Part shown: positions 44,738-53,649 of the stretch, piece after piece | Position numbering within the stretch: the stretch's first letter is position 1 | Layout: each line of letters starts with the position of its first letter | From: Corynebacterium mustelae | GTDB taxonomy: Bacteria; Actinomycetota; Actinomycetes; Mycobacteriales; Mycobacteriaceae | Reading direction: 5' to 3' | Length of the DNA: 64,000 nt | Assembly (NCBI RefSeq): GCF_001020985.1 | Contig: NZ_CP011542.1 | Location: 1,240,001-1,304,000, forward strand | Made by a program: the position numbers and the translations under genes | Notes under the pieces: generated by a model | Seen by the model: the letters and a program-made list of their open reading frames with translations, nothing else | Told to the model about the DNA's origin: nothing | Databases searched by the model: none

Positions 44738-45511
44738 ATGCACTCCGCTATCGACAACCACCTAGAGCACATGGCGACGCATTTTCCCCGCTACGCGCCG
44801 TGCATTCAGGTACACAACAACGCCGCAATCCCGCCAGATTATCTTGCAACCGACAACGTGATTTCAGCTGCGATTGCGCAATCCACGCAATTGTTTAAGC
44901 TCGACAATCCTCGCCATGCTGCCCAAGTATGGTTGTTTTCGCTCATGGGATCCGTAGCGGCTCCCGCGATAGCGACTATGGTATGTACTGATTCATGCAT
45001 TGATATGGGGCTTGATTCTGGAATCCTGTTCAACCGCGATGACGGCTTGGGGTATTGGTTTGGCTTCCGACCTCAATCTGACGCAGAGGGCTACAAGGAA
45101 TCGGGCGCACGTCTTGCAGCCACATTGACACCGATAATCGACTGTATTTGTGCGGTTACTAAGATGCGTCCAGCGCCGCTATGGGCGGTCGTCGGGGATG
45201 GCGTGATTCAACCAGCAGTCGATGCTGGAAATGAGGAGTTTGAGCAGTTGCGTGCCATACACATTGCCCAGCAATTGCATCTCGGATTGGCAGAGGCCGC
45301 ACCTGTGAAAATACCCCAGCCTCGTTTTGAGCAAATAGTTGATGGTGGGATTGTTCCGTTGGTTGTTGGCGAAGAACCAGATTATCTACTGGCCCACCGG
45401 ACAAGTTGCTGCATGATTTACCATGGGGCTGATTCTAACTACTGTACCTCCTGCCCACACCAGCCGAAGGAACAGCGTTTAGCTGGTTTGGTTCAAGCAG
45501 CACAATTCTAA
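44738..45511 (+). CDS. FhuF-like [2Fe-2S] siderophore-iron reductase
   Basis: This 257-residue protein ends with the FhuF cluster motif Cys-Cys-x10-Cys-x2-Cys (TSCCMIYHGADSNYCTSCP), which ligates a [2Fe-2S] centre used to reduce ferric siderophores in the cytosol. The N-terminal part has ARHAAQVWLFSLMGSVAAPAIA, as in the family. It is co-transcribed with the esterase upstream, which suggests release of iron from an ester-containing chelator as one possible joint role; this is inference. No Fur/DtxR-type operator was recognised. Confidence 0.82.
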   Translation: MHSAIDNHLEHMATHFPRYAPCIQVHNNAAIPPDYLATDNVISAAIAQSTQLFKLDNPRHAAQVWLFSLMGSVAAPAIATMVCTDSCIDMGLDSGILFNRDDGLGYWFGFRPQSDAEGYKESGARLAATLTPIIDCICAVTKMRPAPLWAVVGDGVIQPAVDAGNEEFEQLRAIHIAQQLHLGLAEAAPVKIPQPRFEQIVDGGIVPLVVGEEPDYLLAHRTSCCMIYHGADSNYCTSCPHQPKEQRLAGLVQAAQF

Positions 45512-45588
45512 GAAGCCAGCCAAAATCTGTGGAGTCTATTACTGTGGAGGTTCAAGACCCCACACAATGAAAAGGGTGATTTTCTACT

Positions 45589-46410
45589 ATGAGTTTCTTC
45601 GAGGACATCGCAGCAGCATTGGATGCCGAGGGAATTGAATCCCGAGTCCATGCCGACACCATGTTCATCCCCATCACCTCAGAACTGGAAATTCAGTTCG
45701 TAGAGATTGACCCACATTTGCCAGCGGCAAACGTGTACATCGCCGCCGCGGCTGGTGATGATTCCGCCCAAGACTTTGAAGCGGTATTAGTCTCGGTGGT
45801 CTTCTCTGTGGAAGATGCAGTCAATGCTGTTAATTCCCATGTCGTCACGGACCAGGTAGTAACTGTGTTGCGTGATCTTTTGGAGGGGACCGATGAGCGG
45901 ATTGAAGACCTCGACTTTTTCCAATCTCACCACGATGAAAATGTCGTTTACGCTGATCTGACCGAATTTTCTGGAATTGAAGTTTCCATCGACGTTGTTG
46001 ATGGGATGCCTATTGCAAAGGTGGATTTCATAACCCTAGGTCCATTGTTTGAACAAATGATGGAATCTGCATATAGCCAAGTTGAGGACATCGTGCGGGA
46101 TAACAACCTGTCCGAACAAGATGCCGATGAGATGTTTGAATCCATCGTTGGACAGATAATCGAAAGTTGCCAAGAGGTACTTGAGCTCGGATCGTTTAGT
46201 GATTTCGACAAACTTTTCGACGTTCTTTCGTTGGCAGCAGATCAAGCCGAAGCTTGGGAAAACCAATTGGCCCCCCTCGAAGATGAAGACGAGCCAGACA
46301 TATACGATATCTTTGGCGAAGACGACGGCGATGAGTCCGACTTCTACTACCTCGAAGACGATGCTTTAGATGAAGATGATCAAGATGTTATCGATTACAC
46401 CGACAACTAA
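45589..46410 (+). CDS. Conserved acidic protein, YbjN-like fold possible
   Basis: A 273-residue soluble protein: FFEDIAAALDAEGIESRVHADTMFIPI, a middle part rich in beta strands, a helical part (DADEMFESIVGQIIESCQEVL) and a very acidic tail (from about 225 to the end nearly every second residue is Asp or Glu). The first 160 residues recall YbjN-type proteins, but I would not assign a function. The gap before it holds a possible hairpin with TGTGG/CCACA arms near 45540-45570. Confidence 0.65.
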   Translation: MSFFEDIAAALDAEGIESRVHADTMFIPITSELEIQFVEIDPHLPAANVYIAAAAGDDSAQDFEAVLVSVVFSVEDAVNAVNSHVVTDQVVTVLRDLLEGTDERIEDLDFFQSHHDENVVYADLTEFSGIEVSIDVVDGMPIAKVDFITLGPLFEQMMESAYSQVEDIVRDNNLSEQDADEMFESIVGQIIESCQEVLELGSFSDFDKLFDVLSLAADQAEAWENQLAPLEDEDEPDIYDIFGEDDGDESDFYYLEDDALDEDDQDVIDYTDN

Positions 46411-46418
46411 TAAGTGCA

Positions 46419-46925
46419 TCAGGCTGCCTGGTCTGCATTACTGAACAATGAAGCCGGTGATGGCAGTGGTCGGAATCTGCCATCAACCAGCCATACAAAA
46501 GTTGCGGTAGGCTCGCCAGTGATTTCGTGGACGCAATAAGCACGATCTTCACCAACAATGGTGCGCAACCATGCTTCGGAAACAGCGGGGTTAATGTTGT
46601 TGCCGTTAGGGGACGAGATCCGAACTGTGACTAGGTATGCTGCTGGTTGGGTTTCGCCATAAATACGTAGTTGTTGCTGTACGTGTGGTCCTATTCGATG
46701 TCTAGTAAAAGTTGCATTCAAGTGTTTTTCTGATGAAACTGCCGGTAGGCGAACCGTTGGTGGTCGCCATAGTGGGGTGGGGCGGGCCAGTGAGCGCGGA
46801 TGTGCTATGACCATGCGAATCCTGTCGATGGTATCAGCACAATGTGTGCGGATGTGTTCGGAAACTGTCGTAGGATTTATTGGTTGAATGTGTCGGCTGG
46901 GGTTTTTCACATGTGAAGTAATCAT
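46419..46925 (-). CDS. Conserved hypothetical protein
   Basis: The 168-residue product (MITSHVKNPSRHIQP) has an N-terminal helix-rich part and a C-terminal part with YLVTVRISSPNG, RTIVGEDRAYCVHEITGEPTATFVWLVDGRFRPLP. I do not recognise it. ATG 46925 is selected because TACGCT lies 6 nt upstream; a frame open to 47009 adds 28 residues of doubtful value. It is convergent with the acidic protein gene, 8 bp apart. Confidence 0.65.
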   Translation of the reverse strand: MITSHVKNPSRHIQPINPTTVSEHIRTHCADTIDRIRMVIAHPRSLARPTPLWRPPTVRLPAVSSEKHLNATFTRHRIGPHVQQQLRIYGETQPAAYLVTVRISSPNGNNINPAVSEAWLRTIVGEDRAYCVHEITGEPTATFVWLVDGRFRPLPSPASLFSNADQAA

Positions 46926-46931
46926 GGTTGT

Positions 46932-46937
46932 AGCGTA
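46932..46937 (-). promoter_or_regulatory. -10 element of the hypothetical gene at 46419-46925 (leaderless)
   Basis: TACGCT on the minus strand is 6 nt before ATG 46925. Confidence 0.4.
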
Positions 46938-47047
46938 ACCTACAAAACGAACACCGAAGGGGATTTTTAGAAAATTTGTTCTAAAAAGTTTGTAGATTGT
47001 AATTTTCAACTAGCCGGAGCGCCTGCTTGGGCCTAGGCTAAACAGGC

Positions 47048-48226
47048 GTGGTGGAAAAAATTAAGATTCCCGGTGAAATCTGGATCCTGGTTGTCGCGGC
47101 ATTTTTTATTGCCTTAGGTTACGGGTTTATTTCCCCTATTCTGCCGCAGTTTGTTATCAGCTTTGGGGTTGGGGTTGCCGCCGCCAGCGCGGTCATCTCC
47201 ATTTTCGGCTTTAGTCGACTAATTTTCGCACCAATGTCAGGAAAGCTCGTCGACCGGCTGGGGGCGCGGTGGGTGTATATCACCGGACTATTGGTGGTCG
47301 CGGTAACTACTGCCTTGGTTGCGCTGGCGCAAAGCTATTGGCACATCGTTGTATTACGCGGGTTAGCTGGTTTTGGCTCTACCATGTTTACCGTTTCTGC
47401 CATGGGGCTTATTGTTAAGCTTGCCCCGGCCCAGATTAGGGGGCGTTGTTCAAGTGCTTATGCCTCTGGTTTCCTGTTGGGTTCGGTGTTGGGGCCAGCG
47501 TTCGGCTCGTTTCTATCCGTATTGGGTTTCCGCTGGCCATTTGTAATTTACGGGGGATTTTTAGCGATAGCGGCTGCGGTCGTGTGGTTGCGAATGCCAG
47601 TGACGATTGGGGCCCCGTCGCTTGGCGACGGCCGGGAGGTTTTTGGGTTTTCAGAAGCCTGGTCGGATCGCACCTATCGGACGATGCTTGTTAGCGCCTT
47701 TGCTAATGGTTGGGTTAATTTTGGGGTTCGAGTTGCGATTGTACCGCTTTTTATTGCTGCGACCGTCGACAAGCCTGGGGTTGTGGCTGGGGTGGTATTA
47801 AGTGCGTATGCGCTAGGTAACGCCGTGACATTACAGTTTTCTGGACGGCTGACCGATAGGGTGGGGCGGAAGAAGCCGATCATTGGTGGACTGTTGGTCA
47901 GTGCAGTGTTTACCTCGGTGTTTGGGTTAAGTGACAATCTGGTATTGATGGTGACTTTTGCGATTTTGGCGGGCATTGGTTCTGGAATGTATAACCCGGC
48001 GATTCAAGCATTGCTAGCGGACATTGTTGGTGCCGATCGTAATGGTGGTAAACCCCTCGCGGCCTATCAAATGGCGGGCGATTTAGGGGCGATTATGGGT
48101 CCATTGCTTATTGGTTTTGCGGTGCAATTATGGGGTTTTGCGGTAGCGTTTGCTGGAACCTCGGTCGTGTTATTCCTCTCTGCTGGATTGTGGCTTACTG
48201 CTCGCGAAACCTGGGTTCGGCAATAA
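47048..48226 (+). CDS. MFS transporter
   Basis: The 392-residue protein has 12 predicted membrane helices. The MFS A-motif-like GKLVDRLGARWVYITG is between helices 2 and 3, and GRLTDRVGRKKPIIGG between 8 and 9. ALGYGFISPILPQFV at the N-terminus is typical of drug-efflux members (DHA1). The substrate is unknown. TAGGCT lies 8 nt before GTG 47048. The word GCTTGTCGACG starts 4 bp after the stop. Confidence 0.88.
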   Translation: MVEKIKIPGEIWILVVAAFFIALGYGFISPILPQFVISFGVGVAAASAVISIFGFSRLIFAPMSGKLVDRLGARWVYITGLLVVAVTTALVALAQSYWHIVVLRGLAGFGSTMFTVSAMGLIVKLAPAQIRGRCSSAYASGFLLGSVLGPAFGSFLSVLGFRWPFVIYGGFLAIAAAVVWLRMPVTIGAPSLGDGREVFGFSEAWSDRTYRTMLVSAFANGWVNFGVRVAIVPLFIAATVDKPGVVAGVVLSAYALGNAVTLQFSGRLTDRVGRKKPIIGGLLVSAVFTSVFGLSDNLVLMVTFAILAGIGSGMYNPAIQALLADIVGADRNGGKPLAAYQMAGDLGAIMGPLLIGFAVQLWGFAVAFAGTSVVLFLSAGLWLTARETWVRQ

Positions 48227-48229
48227 TTC

Positions 48230-48291
48230 GCTTGTCGACGCCAACTGGGTGCCCCCATTGAGAACTTGTGTGGGGCAGATCGTCGAAAAGC
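48230..48291. repeat. Inverted pair of the GCTTNTCGACG word
   Basis: GCTTGTCGACG (plus, 48230-48240) and GCTTTTCGACG (minus, 48281-48291) face each other across 40 bp between the MFS and GntP-family genes. The pair can form an imperfect 10-bp stem and resembles the way uptake words serve as terminators in other bacteria. Confidence 0.6.
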
Positions 48292-48378
48292 GTATATTAC
48301 TCACACCACTCCTACTATTATTTGTGACTGTTGCCACAGTAATCTGTGGTGCGTATTACCTTATAGGAAGGAGCGATT

Positions 48379-49827
48379 GTGGTTGTCGCGTTGATCGGCA
48401 TTGTGCTTTCATTGATCGTGCTGATGGGATTGGCATATCGCGGGCACTCGGTTGTCGTGGTGGCACCGATTGCGGCCTTGGTTGCCGCAATTTTTTCCGG
48501 AGCACCTTTATTGGCGTCGTATACCCAAATTTTTATGCCAGCGCTAGGGAAATTTATCGTGAGTTTCTTCCCGCTATTTCTTGCCGGTGCAATATTTGGA
48601 AAACTTATGACAGCTTCCGGGTTGGCAACCGACCTGGCTAAGGGAATCTCTCGGCTCTTTGGCCCCAAACACGCCATGCTATCGACGGTGCTGGCAACGG
48701 CTTTACTAACATACGGTGGTGTTTCCGCATGGGTGGTAGCATTTACCATCGTCCCAATCGCGATTGAGCTGTTCCGCGAAGCACATATCCCTAAACGGCT
48801 CATGCCCGGAGCATTGGGTTTAGGCACCATCACTTTCGCACTCGCAGCGCTACCCGGATCGCCACAGGTACACAACGTCATTCCCACCCGATATTTCGGA
48901 ACCACAAGCTATGCGGCACCCGCCATCGGCCTGATAGCTGCAATCTTGATGTTCGGGCTTGGAATGATGTGGTTGGAATTTCGGATTCGCCAATTACAAA
49001 AAGCAGGCGAAGATTTCCTCCCGGAGGGCACAGTTGATGAAACTCCAGCCGAAATCGTGTTCCATAAGGATGGGATCGACATGGAAGGGGTGTCGGAAAC
49101 CGCTGTTCACCACCCGAAAACTGGCGGAAATGTTGCGATAAACGGGCTACTAGGACTGCTACCGATTGCAGTAGTCATTGTAATGAACTACCTGTTTGTG
49201 TACGTCATTGCTAACAAGATGGATTTCTCCTACCTAGCTGAGGAAAAATTCGGAGCTGTGAACTTAGACGCAGTCATTGGCGTGTGGTCGGTGGTGGTTG
49301 GTCTGGTCACAGCAATTATTCTCATCTTCATCATGCGGCTTGGAATGATCAAAGAACTATTCGCCGACCTTTCAGAAGGCGCAAAAAACGCAGTGCTGCC
49401 CGCCTTTACCACTGCCAGTGAAGTTGGATATGGGGCGGTGGTTGCATCGCTGGCGGCGTTCGCGGCAGTTCGGGAAGGAATCTTCGGCACCTTCGATAAC
49501 GCGCTTGTGGTCTCGACAGTTTCCGCAGCGGTCATTTCAGGCATAACCGGATCATCCTCAGGCGGGTTGTCCATCACCCTTGCTGCATTCGGTGAAGAAC
49601 TCAAAGAAATGGCGATCAATCAGGGAATCGATCTTGAGGTAATGCACCGAATCACAGCCATGGCATCGGTTTCGTTTGATTCACTGCCACATAATGGTGC
49701 GATCCTTACCATGCTCATTGTGTGTGGAATGACTCACCGGCAAAGCTACAAGGATGTTGCGATGGTAACCGTTGTTATTCCGCTGCTGGTTGTTGCCACT
49801 ATGCTGATCGGAATTCTCGCCCTCTAA
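48379..49827 (+). CDS. GntP/CitMHS-type proton symporter
   Basis: The 482-residue transporter has about 12 membrane helices with PALGKFIVSFFPLFLAGAIFGKLM, TYGGVSAWVVAFTIVPIAIELFREA and HRITAMASVSFDSLPHNGAILTML, a pattern of the GntP/ion-transporter superfamily for organic acids (gluconate, hydroxybutyrate or citrate). A soluble loop lies near 210-255. The start is GTG 48379 after AAGGAGCG. No catabolic gene is adjacent, so the substrate is open. Confidence 0.82.
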   Translation: MVVALIGIVLSLIVLMGLAYRGHSVVVVAPIAALVAAIFSGAPLLASYTQIFMPALGKFIVSFFPLFLAGAIFGKLMTASGLATDLAKGISRLFGPKHAMLSTVLATALLTYGGVSAWVVAFTIVPIAIELFREAHIPKRLMPGALGLGTITFALAALPGSPQVHNVIPTRYFGTTSYAAPAIGLIAAILMFGLGMMWLEFRIRQLQKAGEDFLPEGTVDETPAEIVFHKDGIDMEGVSETAVHHPKTGGNVAINGLLGLLPIAVVIVMNYLFVYVIANKMDFSYLAEEKFGAVNLDAVIGVWSVVVGLVTAIILIFIMRLGMIKELFADLSEGAKNAVLPAFTTASEVGYGAVVASLAAFAAVREGIFGTFDNALVVSTVSAAVISGITGSSSGGLSITLAAFGEELKEMAINQGIDLEVMHRITAMASVSFDSLPHNGAILTMLIVCGMTHRQSYKDVAMVTVVIPLLVVATMLIGILAL

Positions 49828-49938
49828 TCTGGAAATGATGCTTTGGCGCTACGTGTCATACAACTGCCCGCGAGCTGATTAGGATGTGCGTCACTAAATT
49901 CGCTGTTTAGCCTAGTAATAGCGTAACGTTGACGGGCA

Positions 49939-51984
49939 ATGAGTATTACCGATGACGCTACCAGCGGCGCAGTTGAGCTGGATGAGAATATTGTGTCGGA
50001 ATCTCAGGAAACTTCGCAGGACGTCCACGGCGTAACCACCTCTGAACCGGTTACTAGCCACGATGACGCCAGGGTTGCGGATAATTCTGAGGGCACCGGC
50101 TCTGCTAAAACTGAGGCAGATATTGAAGAAAACAAAGAGAGTGACTCAGAGGGTGACTCCGTAGCTGACGGGTCGGATGACGTCCCACAGGGCCCACGAT
50201 TTAAAGATCTAGGTTTGCCTAAGCCTGTGCTGAAGGCCATTAAAAAGGTCGGGTTTGAAACTCCATCACCCATTCAGGCACAGACAATCCCAGTCCTGCT
50301 CGAAGGGCACGACGTTTTGGGCTTGGCTCAAACCGGTACTGGTAAAACGGCCGCATTCGCGTTGCCAATTCTTTCGCTTATCGACGCCGATGTGCGGCAT
50401 CCGCAGGCGTTAGTCTTGGCGCCTACGCGTGAATTGGCACTCCAGGTAGCGGACTCGTTCCAATCCTTTGCCGACCATTTGGGCAATATTTCCGTCTTGC
50501 CGATATATGGTGGACAGGCATATGGCATTCAGCTATCCGGTTTGCGGCGCGGAGCACAGATCGTGGTGGGAACCCCAGGCCGTGTCATTGACCATTTGGA
50601 GAAGGGCTCCTTAGATATCTCCGAATTACGCTTTTTGGTACTCGACGAAGCCGATGAGATGCTCAACATGGGCTTCCAGGAAGATGTCGAGCGTATTCTG
50701 GAGGATACCCCAGACGATAAACAGGTGGCGCTCTTCTCAGCGACGATGCCTAACAGCATTCGGCGAATCTCGCGGGACTACATGAATGAGCCGCATGAGA
50801 TTCAGGTGAAATCCGAAACTCGAACCAATACCAACATCACGCAGCGCTTCCTGAATGTGGCGCACCGTAATAAGCTTGATGCTTTGACTCGAATTCTTGA
50901 GGTTACCGAGTTTGAGGCGATGATTATGTTTGTGCGTACCAAGCACGAAACCGAAGAACTTGCGGAAAAGCTGCGGGCTCGTGGTTTCTCTGCGGCCGCT
51001 ATCAACGGCGATATTGCGCAGCAACAGCGTGAACGCACTGTTGACCAGCTTAAAGATGGTCGCCTAGATATTCTGGTTGCCACCGATGTCGCTGCTCGCG
51101 GTCTTGACGTGGAACGGATTTCGCACGTTTTAAACTACGATATTCCGTCCGATACCGAATCATACGTCCACCGTATTGGGCGCACCGGGCGGGCTGGTCG
51201 TAGCGGAGAAGCAATCTTATTTGTTACCCCTCGTGAACGGCGGTTCCTGCGCAATATCGAACGCGCCACCAATGCGCCGTTGGAGGAGATGGAACTACCT
51301 ACCGTTGACGAAGTCAATGAATCGCGCAAAGCAAAATTCGCTGATTCCATCACCGAGTCATTGGAAGATTCGCAGGTCGCAATTTTCCGGAGCCTAATCA
51401 AAGCGTATTCCGAAGAGCATGATGTTCCCCTGGAGGATATCGCTGCCGCCTTGGCAACGCAGGCCCGAGCAGGCGACGAGTTCTTAATGAAGGAGCCGCC
51501 ACCGGAGAAACGTCGGGAACGACGTGACCGCCGTGACCGCTTTGATGACCGGGATGATCGTCGTGGACGTGGACGTGGCGAGCGGGATCGTGGTCGTGAG
51601 CGCTTTGAACGCAGTAATAAGGATATGGCAGTCTATCGGCTTGCTGTGGGTAAGCGGCAGCATGTTCGGCCTGGTGCGATCGTAGGTGCACTCGCCAATG
51701 AAGGCGGATTGTCTAACAAGGACTTCGGCCGGATTGTCATTGCGGTCGATCACACGTTGGTCGAGCTGCCTAAGGATCTTCCTCGGTCTGTTTTCGATAA
51801 CTTGCGGGATACTCGGATTTCAGGTCAGTTAATCCATATGGAGAAAGACACCTCCGGTGCGTCTATGGATCGCGGCGGCCGCGGTGGACGTTCATCTGGC
51901 GGTTACCGGGATCGGGACCGGGATAGAGGCGGTCGCGGCCGGAATCGAAGCGGCGACCGGGGCGGTCGGCGCTGGCGAGATTAA
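49939..51984 (+). CDS. deaD: DEAD-box ATP-dependent RNA helicase
   Basis: A 681-residue helicase. An acidic N-terminal extension of about 85 residues precedes the Q motif (FKDLGLPKPVLKAIKKVGFETPSPIQ), motif I AQTGTGKTAAF near 131, PTRELALQ, DEAD near 237, SAT, and HRIGRTGRAGR near 412. The C-terminal region has a CsdA-type RNA-binding domain (DMAVYRLAVGKRQHVRPGAIVGALANEGGL) framed by Arg/Asp/Gly-rich tracts. It matches DeaD/CsdA, which acts in ribosome assembly and RNA decay, often in the cold. Confidence 0.93.
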   Translation: MSITDDATSGAVELDENIVSESQETSQDVHGVTTSEPVTSHDDARVADNSEGTGSAKTEADIEENKESDSEGDSVADGSDDVPQGPRFKDLGLPKPVLKAIKKVGFETPSPIQAQTIPVLLEGHDVLGLAQTGTGKTAAFALPILSLIDADVRHPQALVLAPTRELALQVADSFQSFADHLGNISVLPIYGGQAYGIQLSGLRRGAQIVVGTPGRVIDHLEKGSLDISELRFLVLDEADEMLNMGFQEDVERILEDTPDDKQVALFSATMPNSIRRISRDYMNEPHEIQVKSETRTNTNITQRFLNVAHRNKLDALTRILEVTEFEAMIMFVRTKHETEELAEKLRARGFSAAAINGDIAQQQRERTVDQLKDGRLDILVATDVAARGLDVERISHVLNYDIPSDTESYVHRIGRTGRAGRSGEAILFVTPRERRFLRNIERATNAPLEEMELPTVDEVNESRKAKFADSITESLEDSQVAIFRSLIKAYSEEHDVPLEDIAAALATQARAGDEFLMKEPPPEKRRERRDRRDRFDDRDDRRGRGRGERDRGRERFERSNKDMAVYRLAVGKRQHVRPGAIVGALANEGGLSNKDFGRIVIAVDHTLVELPKDLPRSVFDNLRDTRISGQLIHMEKDTSGASMDRGGRGGRSSGGYRDRDRDRGGRGRNRSGDRGGRRWRD

Positions 51985-52006
51985 TTTATCTTGAGAATTT
52001 AAAAAA

Positions 52007-52055
52007 TGCCCTCTGGGTTTATCTGCAATGTGTATGATGCCTAGGGGGCAATTTT
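52007..52055 (+). terminator. Terminator after deaD
   Basis: TGCCCTCT (52007-52014) pairs with AGGGGGCA (52043-52050) with one wobble, followed by ATTTTAT. It lies 22 bp after the deaD stop. Confidence 0.6.
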
Positions 52056-52166
52056 ATATTTAAACAGGTTTTTCGGGATTAATTATCTGTGCAAAAACTG
52101 TGGCATAATGCAGCAAAAGCTTAAATTAAGCTTAGTGAATGTGCTTATAGTTTGGAGCATGGTCCC

Positions 52167-52967
52167 ATGAAACGCCGAATGTCCTGCCAGGTAGCTGCCG
52201 TGGTAATCGCCGTCACCCAGGCATGCAGCCTTATTCACCCCGCATTAGCGCTGGCAGGTGGCCAAATAGTCCCCGATGACGATCCACAAGGCCGAACGGT
52301 TGCTCGGATTATTAGCGGCAACAGATTCTGTACCGGAGTTGCTGTTGCACGACATTGGGTCTTAACTGCAGCCCATTGCACCAATCAGGAAACGGGACAA
52401 ATCTACTCCATAACGATAGGTAATACGTACACCGGCCCCACCTATACGGGGGATATGCACTATATTGCACCGCACAGCGATGTTGCCCTGATTAGGGTTC
52501 CTTCAGGCCTAAATCTGGACGGATATGCGGAATTGGCCGACACGATGCCTGGGGCAGAAAGCAGGGGAGAAGTCTATGGCTGGGGCAATGGGACTGGTGA
52601 GATTCTGCATAGTGCACACACGACGATCAAAAACACCTACCGAATTGATGCCTATAACAGAGGCTATTTCTTTATCGTGGAAAACGATATCCCGGCTGTC
52701 ACCCTCCCCGGGGATTCAGGCGGACCGGTGTTTTATGAAGGAAAAGTCATTGGGATCAATGCATCGTATACCGGACATGAACGTGCGCATCATTGTCGAA
52801 CAGACACATTGCGGGAATGGGTGATTAATCACGTTTATTCTTTTACACCCGAATCCGACGAAATCGTTGAAGCAACCAATCTGAAGTGGCTCGCGCTGTT
52901 GGCCTTGATCCCGATCATCGTATCGGTAGTTACCGCGATCATCGCACTGTTAGCCAAGCTACCGTAG
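52167..52967 (+). CDS. Secreted, membrane-anchored trypsin-like serine protease
   Basis: A 266-residue S1-family protease with a signal peptide (MKRRMSCQVAAVVIAVTQAC to about PALALA). The catalytic triad is visible: His in VLTAAHC near 68, Asp in HSDVALIRV near 104 and Ser in LPGDSGGPVF near 183. A C-terminal membrane helix (WLALLALIPIIVSVVTAIIALLA) anchors it with the catalytic domain outside. ATG 52167 follows GGAG. A CATAAT hexamer near 52103 is a possible -10. It converges on the two-component operon and overlaps its last gene by 9 bp. Confidence 0.88.
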   Translation: MKRRMSCQVAAVVIAVTQACSLIHPALALAGGQIVPDDDPQGRTVARIISGNRFCTGVAVARHWVLTAAHCTNQETGQIYSITIGNTYTGPTYTGDMHYIAPHSDVALIRVPSGLNLDGYAELADTMPGAESRGEVYGWGNGTGEILHSAHTTIKNTYRIDAYNRGYFFIVENDIPAVTLPGDSGGPVFYEGKVIGINASYTGHERAHHCRTDTLREWVINHVYSFTPESDEIVEATNLKWLALLALIPIIVSVVTAIIALLAKLP

Positions 52968-53624
52968 TCGGTAACCTGATCCACGCACGGTTTCCACTTT
53001 GTCTTGGCCAATTTTTTTACGAAGGCTTCGAATATACACATCAACAACATTCGATCCTGGGTCAAAATCCATACCCCACACTTGGCTCAGTAACTGGGCT
53101 CGGGACAGAATCTGGCCAGGGTGTCGCATCAACGTTTCCAGTAATCCAAGTTCACGCCGTGACAAATCGCGCCATTTGTCGTCGACAAGCACCCGATGCG
53201 CTCGCAAATCTAGCACCATACCGGAATGCTCTAACTGGGTGGTAGATTGAGCAGACTCCGTGGAAGTATCAGACAGCCGCAGCCGCACACGCGCTAAAAG
53301 CTCCGCAAACTGGAACGGCTTCGGCATGTAATCATTCGCGCCGCCTTCAAGAGTACGAATCCGGTCTTCTAAGCCCGTTCGGGCAGTAAGCACAATGATA
53401 GGTAACGTCGCGCCTAAGGCACGCAGCTGCTCCAAAATATCAGTGCCATCCATGTCGGGAAGACCCAAGTCGAGAATCATCAGCTGATACGCACCCGATC
53501 GCGCCATGCCAAAAGCAACGGGGCCGGAATCAACGACATCGCAACAATAACCCGCAGACTCCAATCCGCGGGCGATAAATTCAGCGATCCCGGTGTCATC
53601 CTCTGCGATCAATATACGGCTCAC
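52959..53624 (-). CDS. OmpR-family response regulator
   Basis: The 221-residue protein has a receiver domain with the acidic pair EDD at the N-terminus, phospho-acceptor Asp in LMILDLGLPDMDG (about residue 52) and Lys in YMPKPFQFAELLARVR. Its winged-helix DNA-binding domain reads WRDLSRRELGLLETLMRHPGQILSRAQLLSQVWG. The start is GTG 53624 with AAAGGAG 8 nt upstream. It is the last gene of the operon secreted Pro-rich protein - kinase - regulator. Its targets are unknown. Confidence 0.92.
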   Translation of the reverse strand: MSRILIAEDDTGIAEFIARGLESAGYCCDVVDSGPVAFGMARSGAYQLMILDLGLPDMDGTDILEQLRALGATLPIIVLTARTGLEDRIRTLEGGANDYMPKPFQFAELLARVRLRLSDTSTESAQSTTQLEHSGMVLDLRAHRVLVDDKWRDLSRRELGLLETLMRHPGQILSRAQLLSQVWGMDFDPGSNVVDVYIRSLRKKIGQDKVETVRGSGYRLR

Positions 53625-53649
53625 GGTACTTACTCCTTTCCATGGGCGC

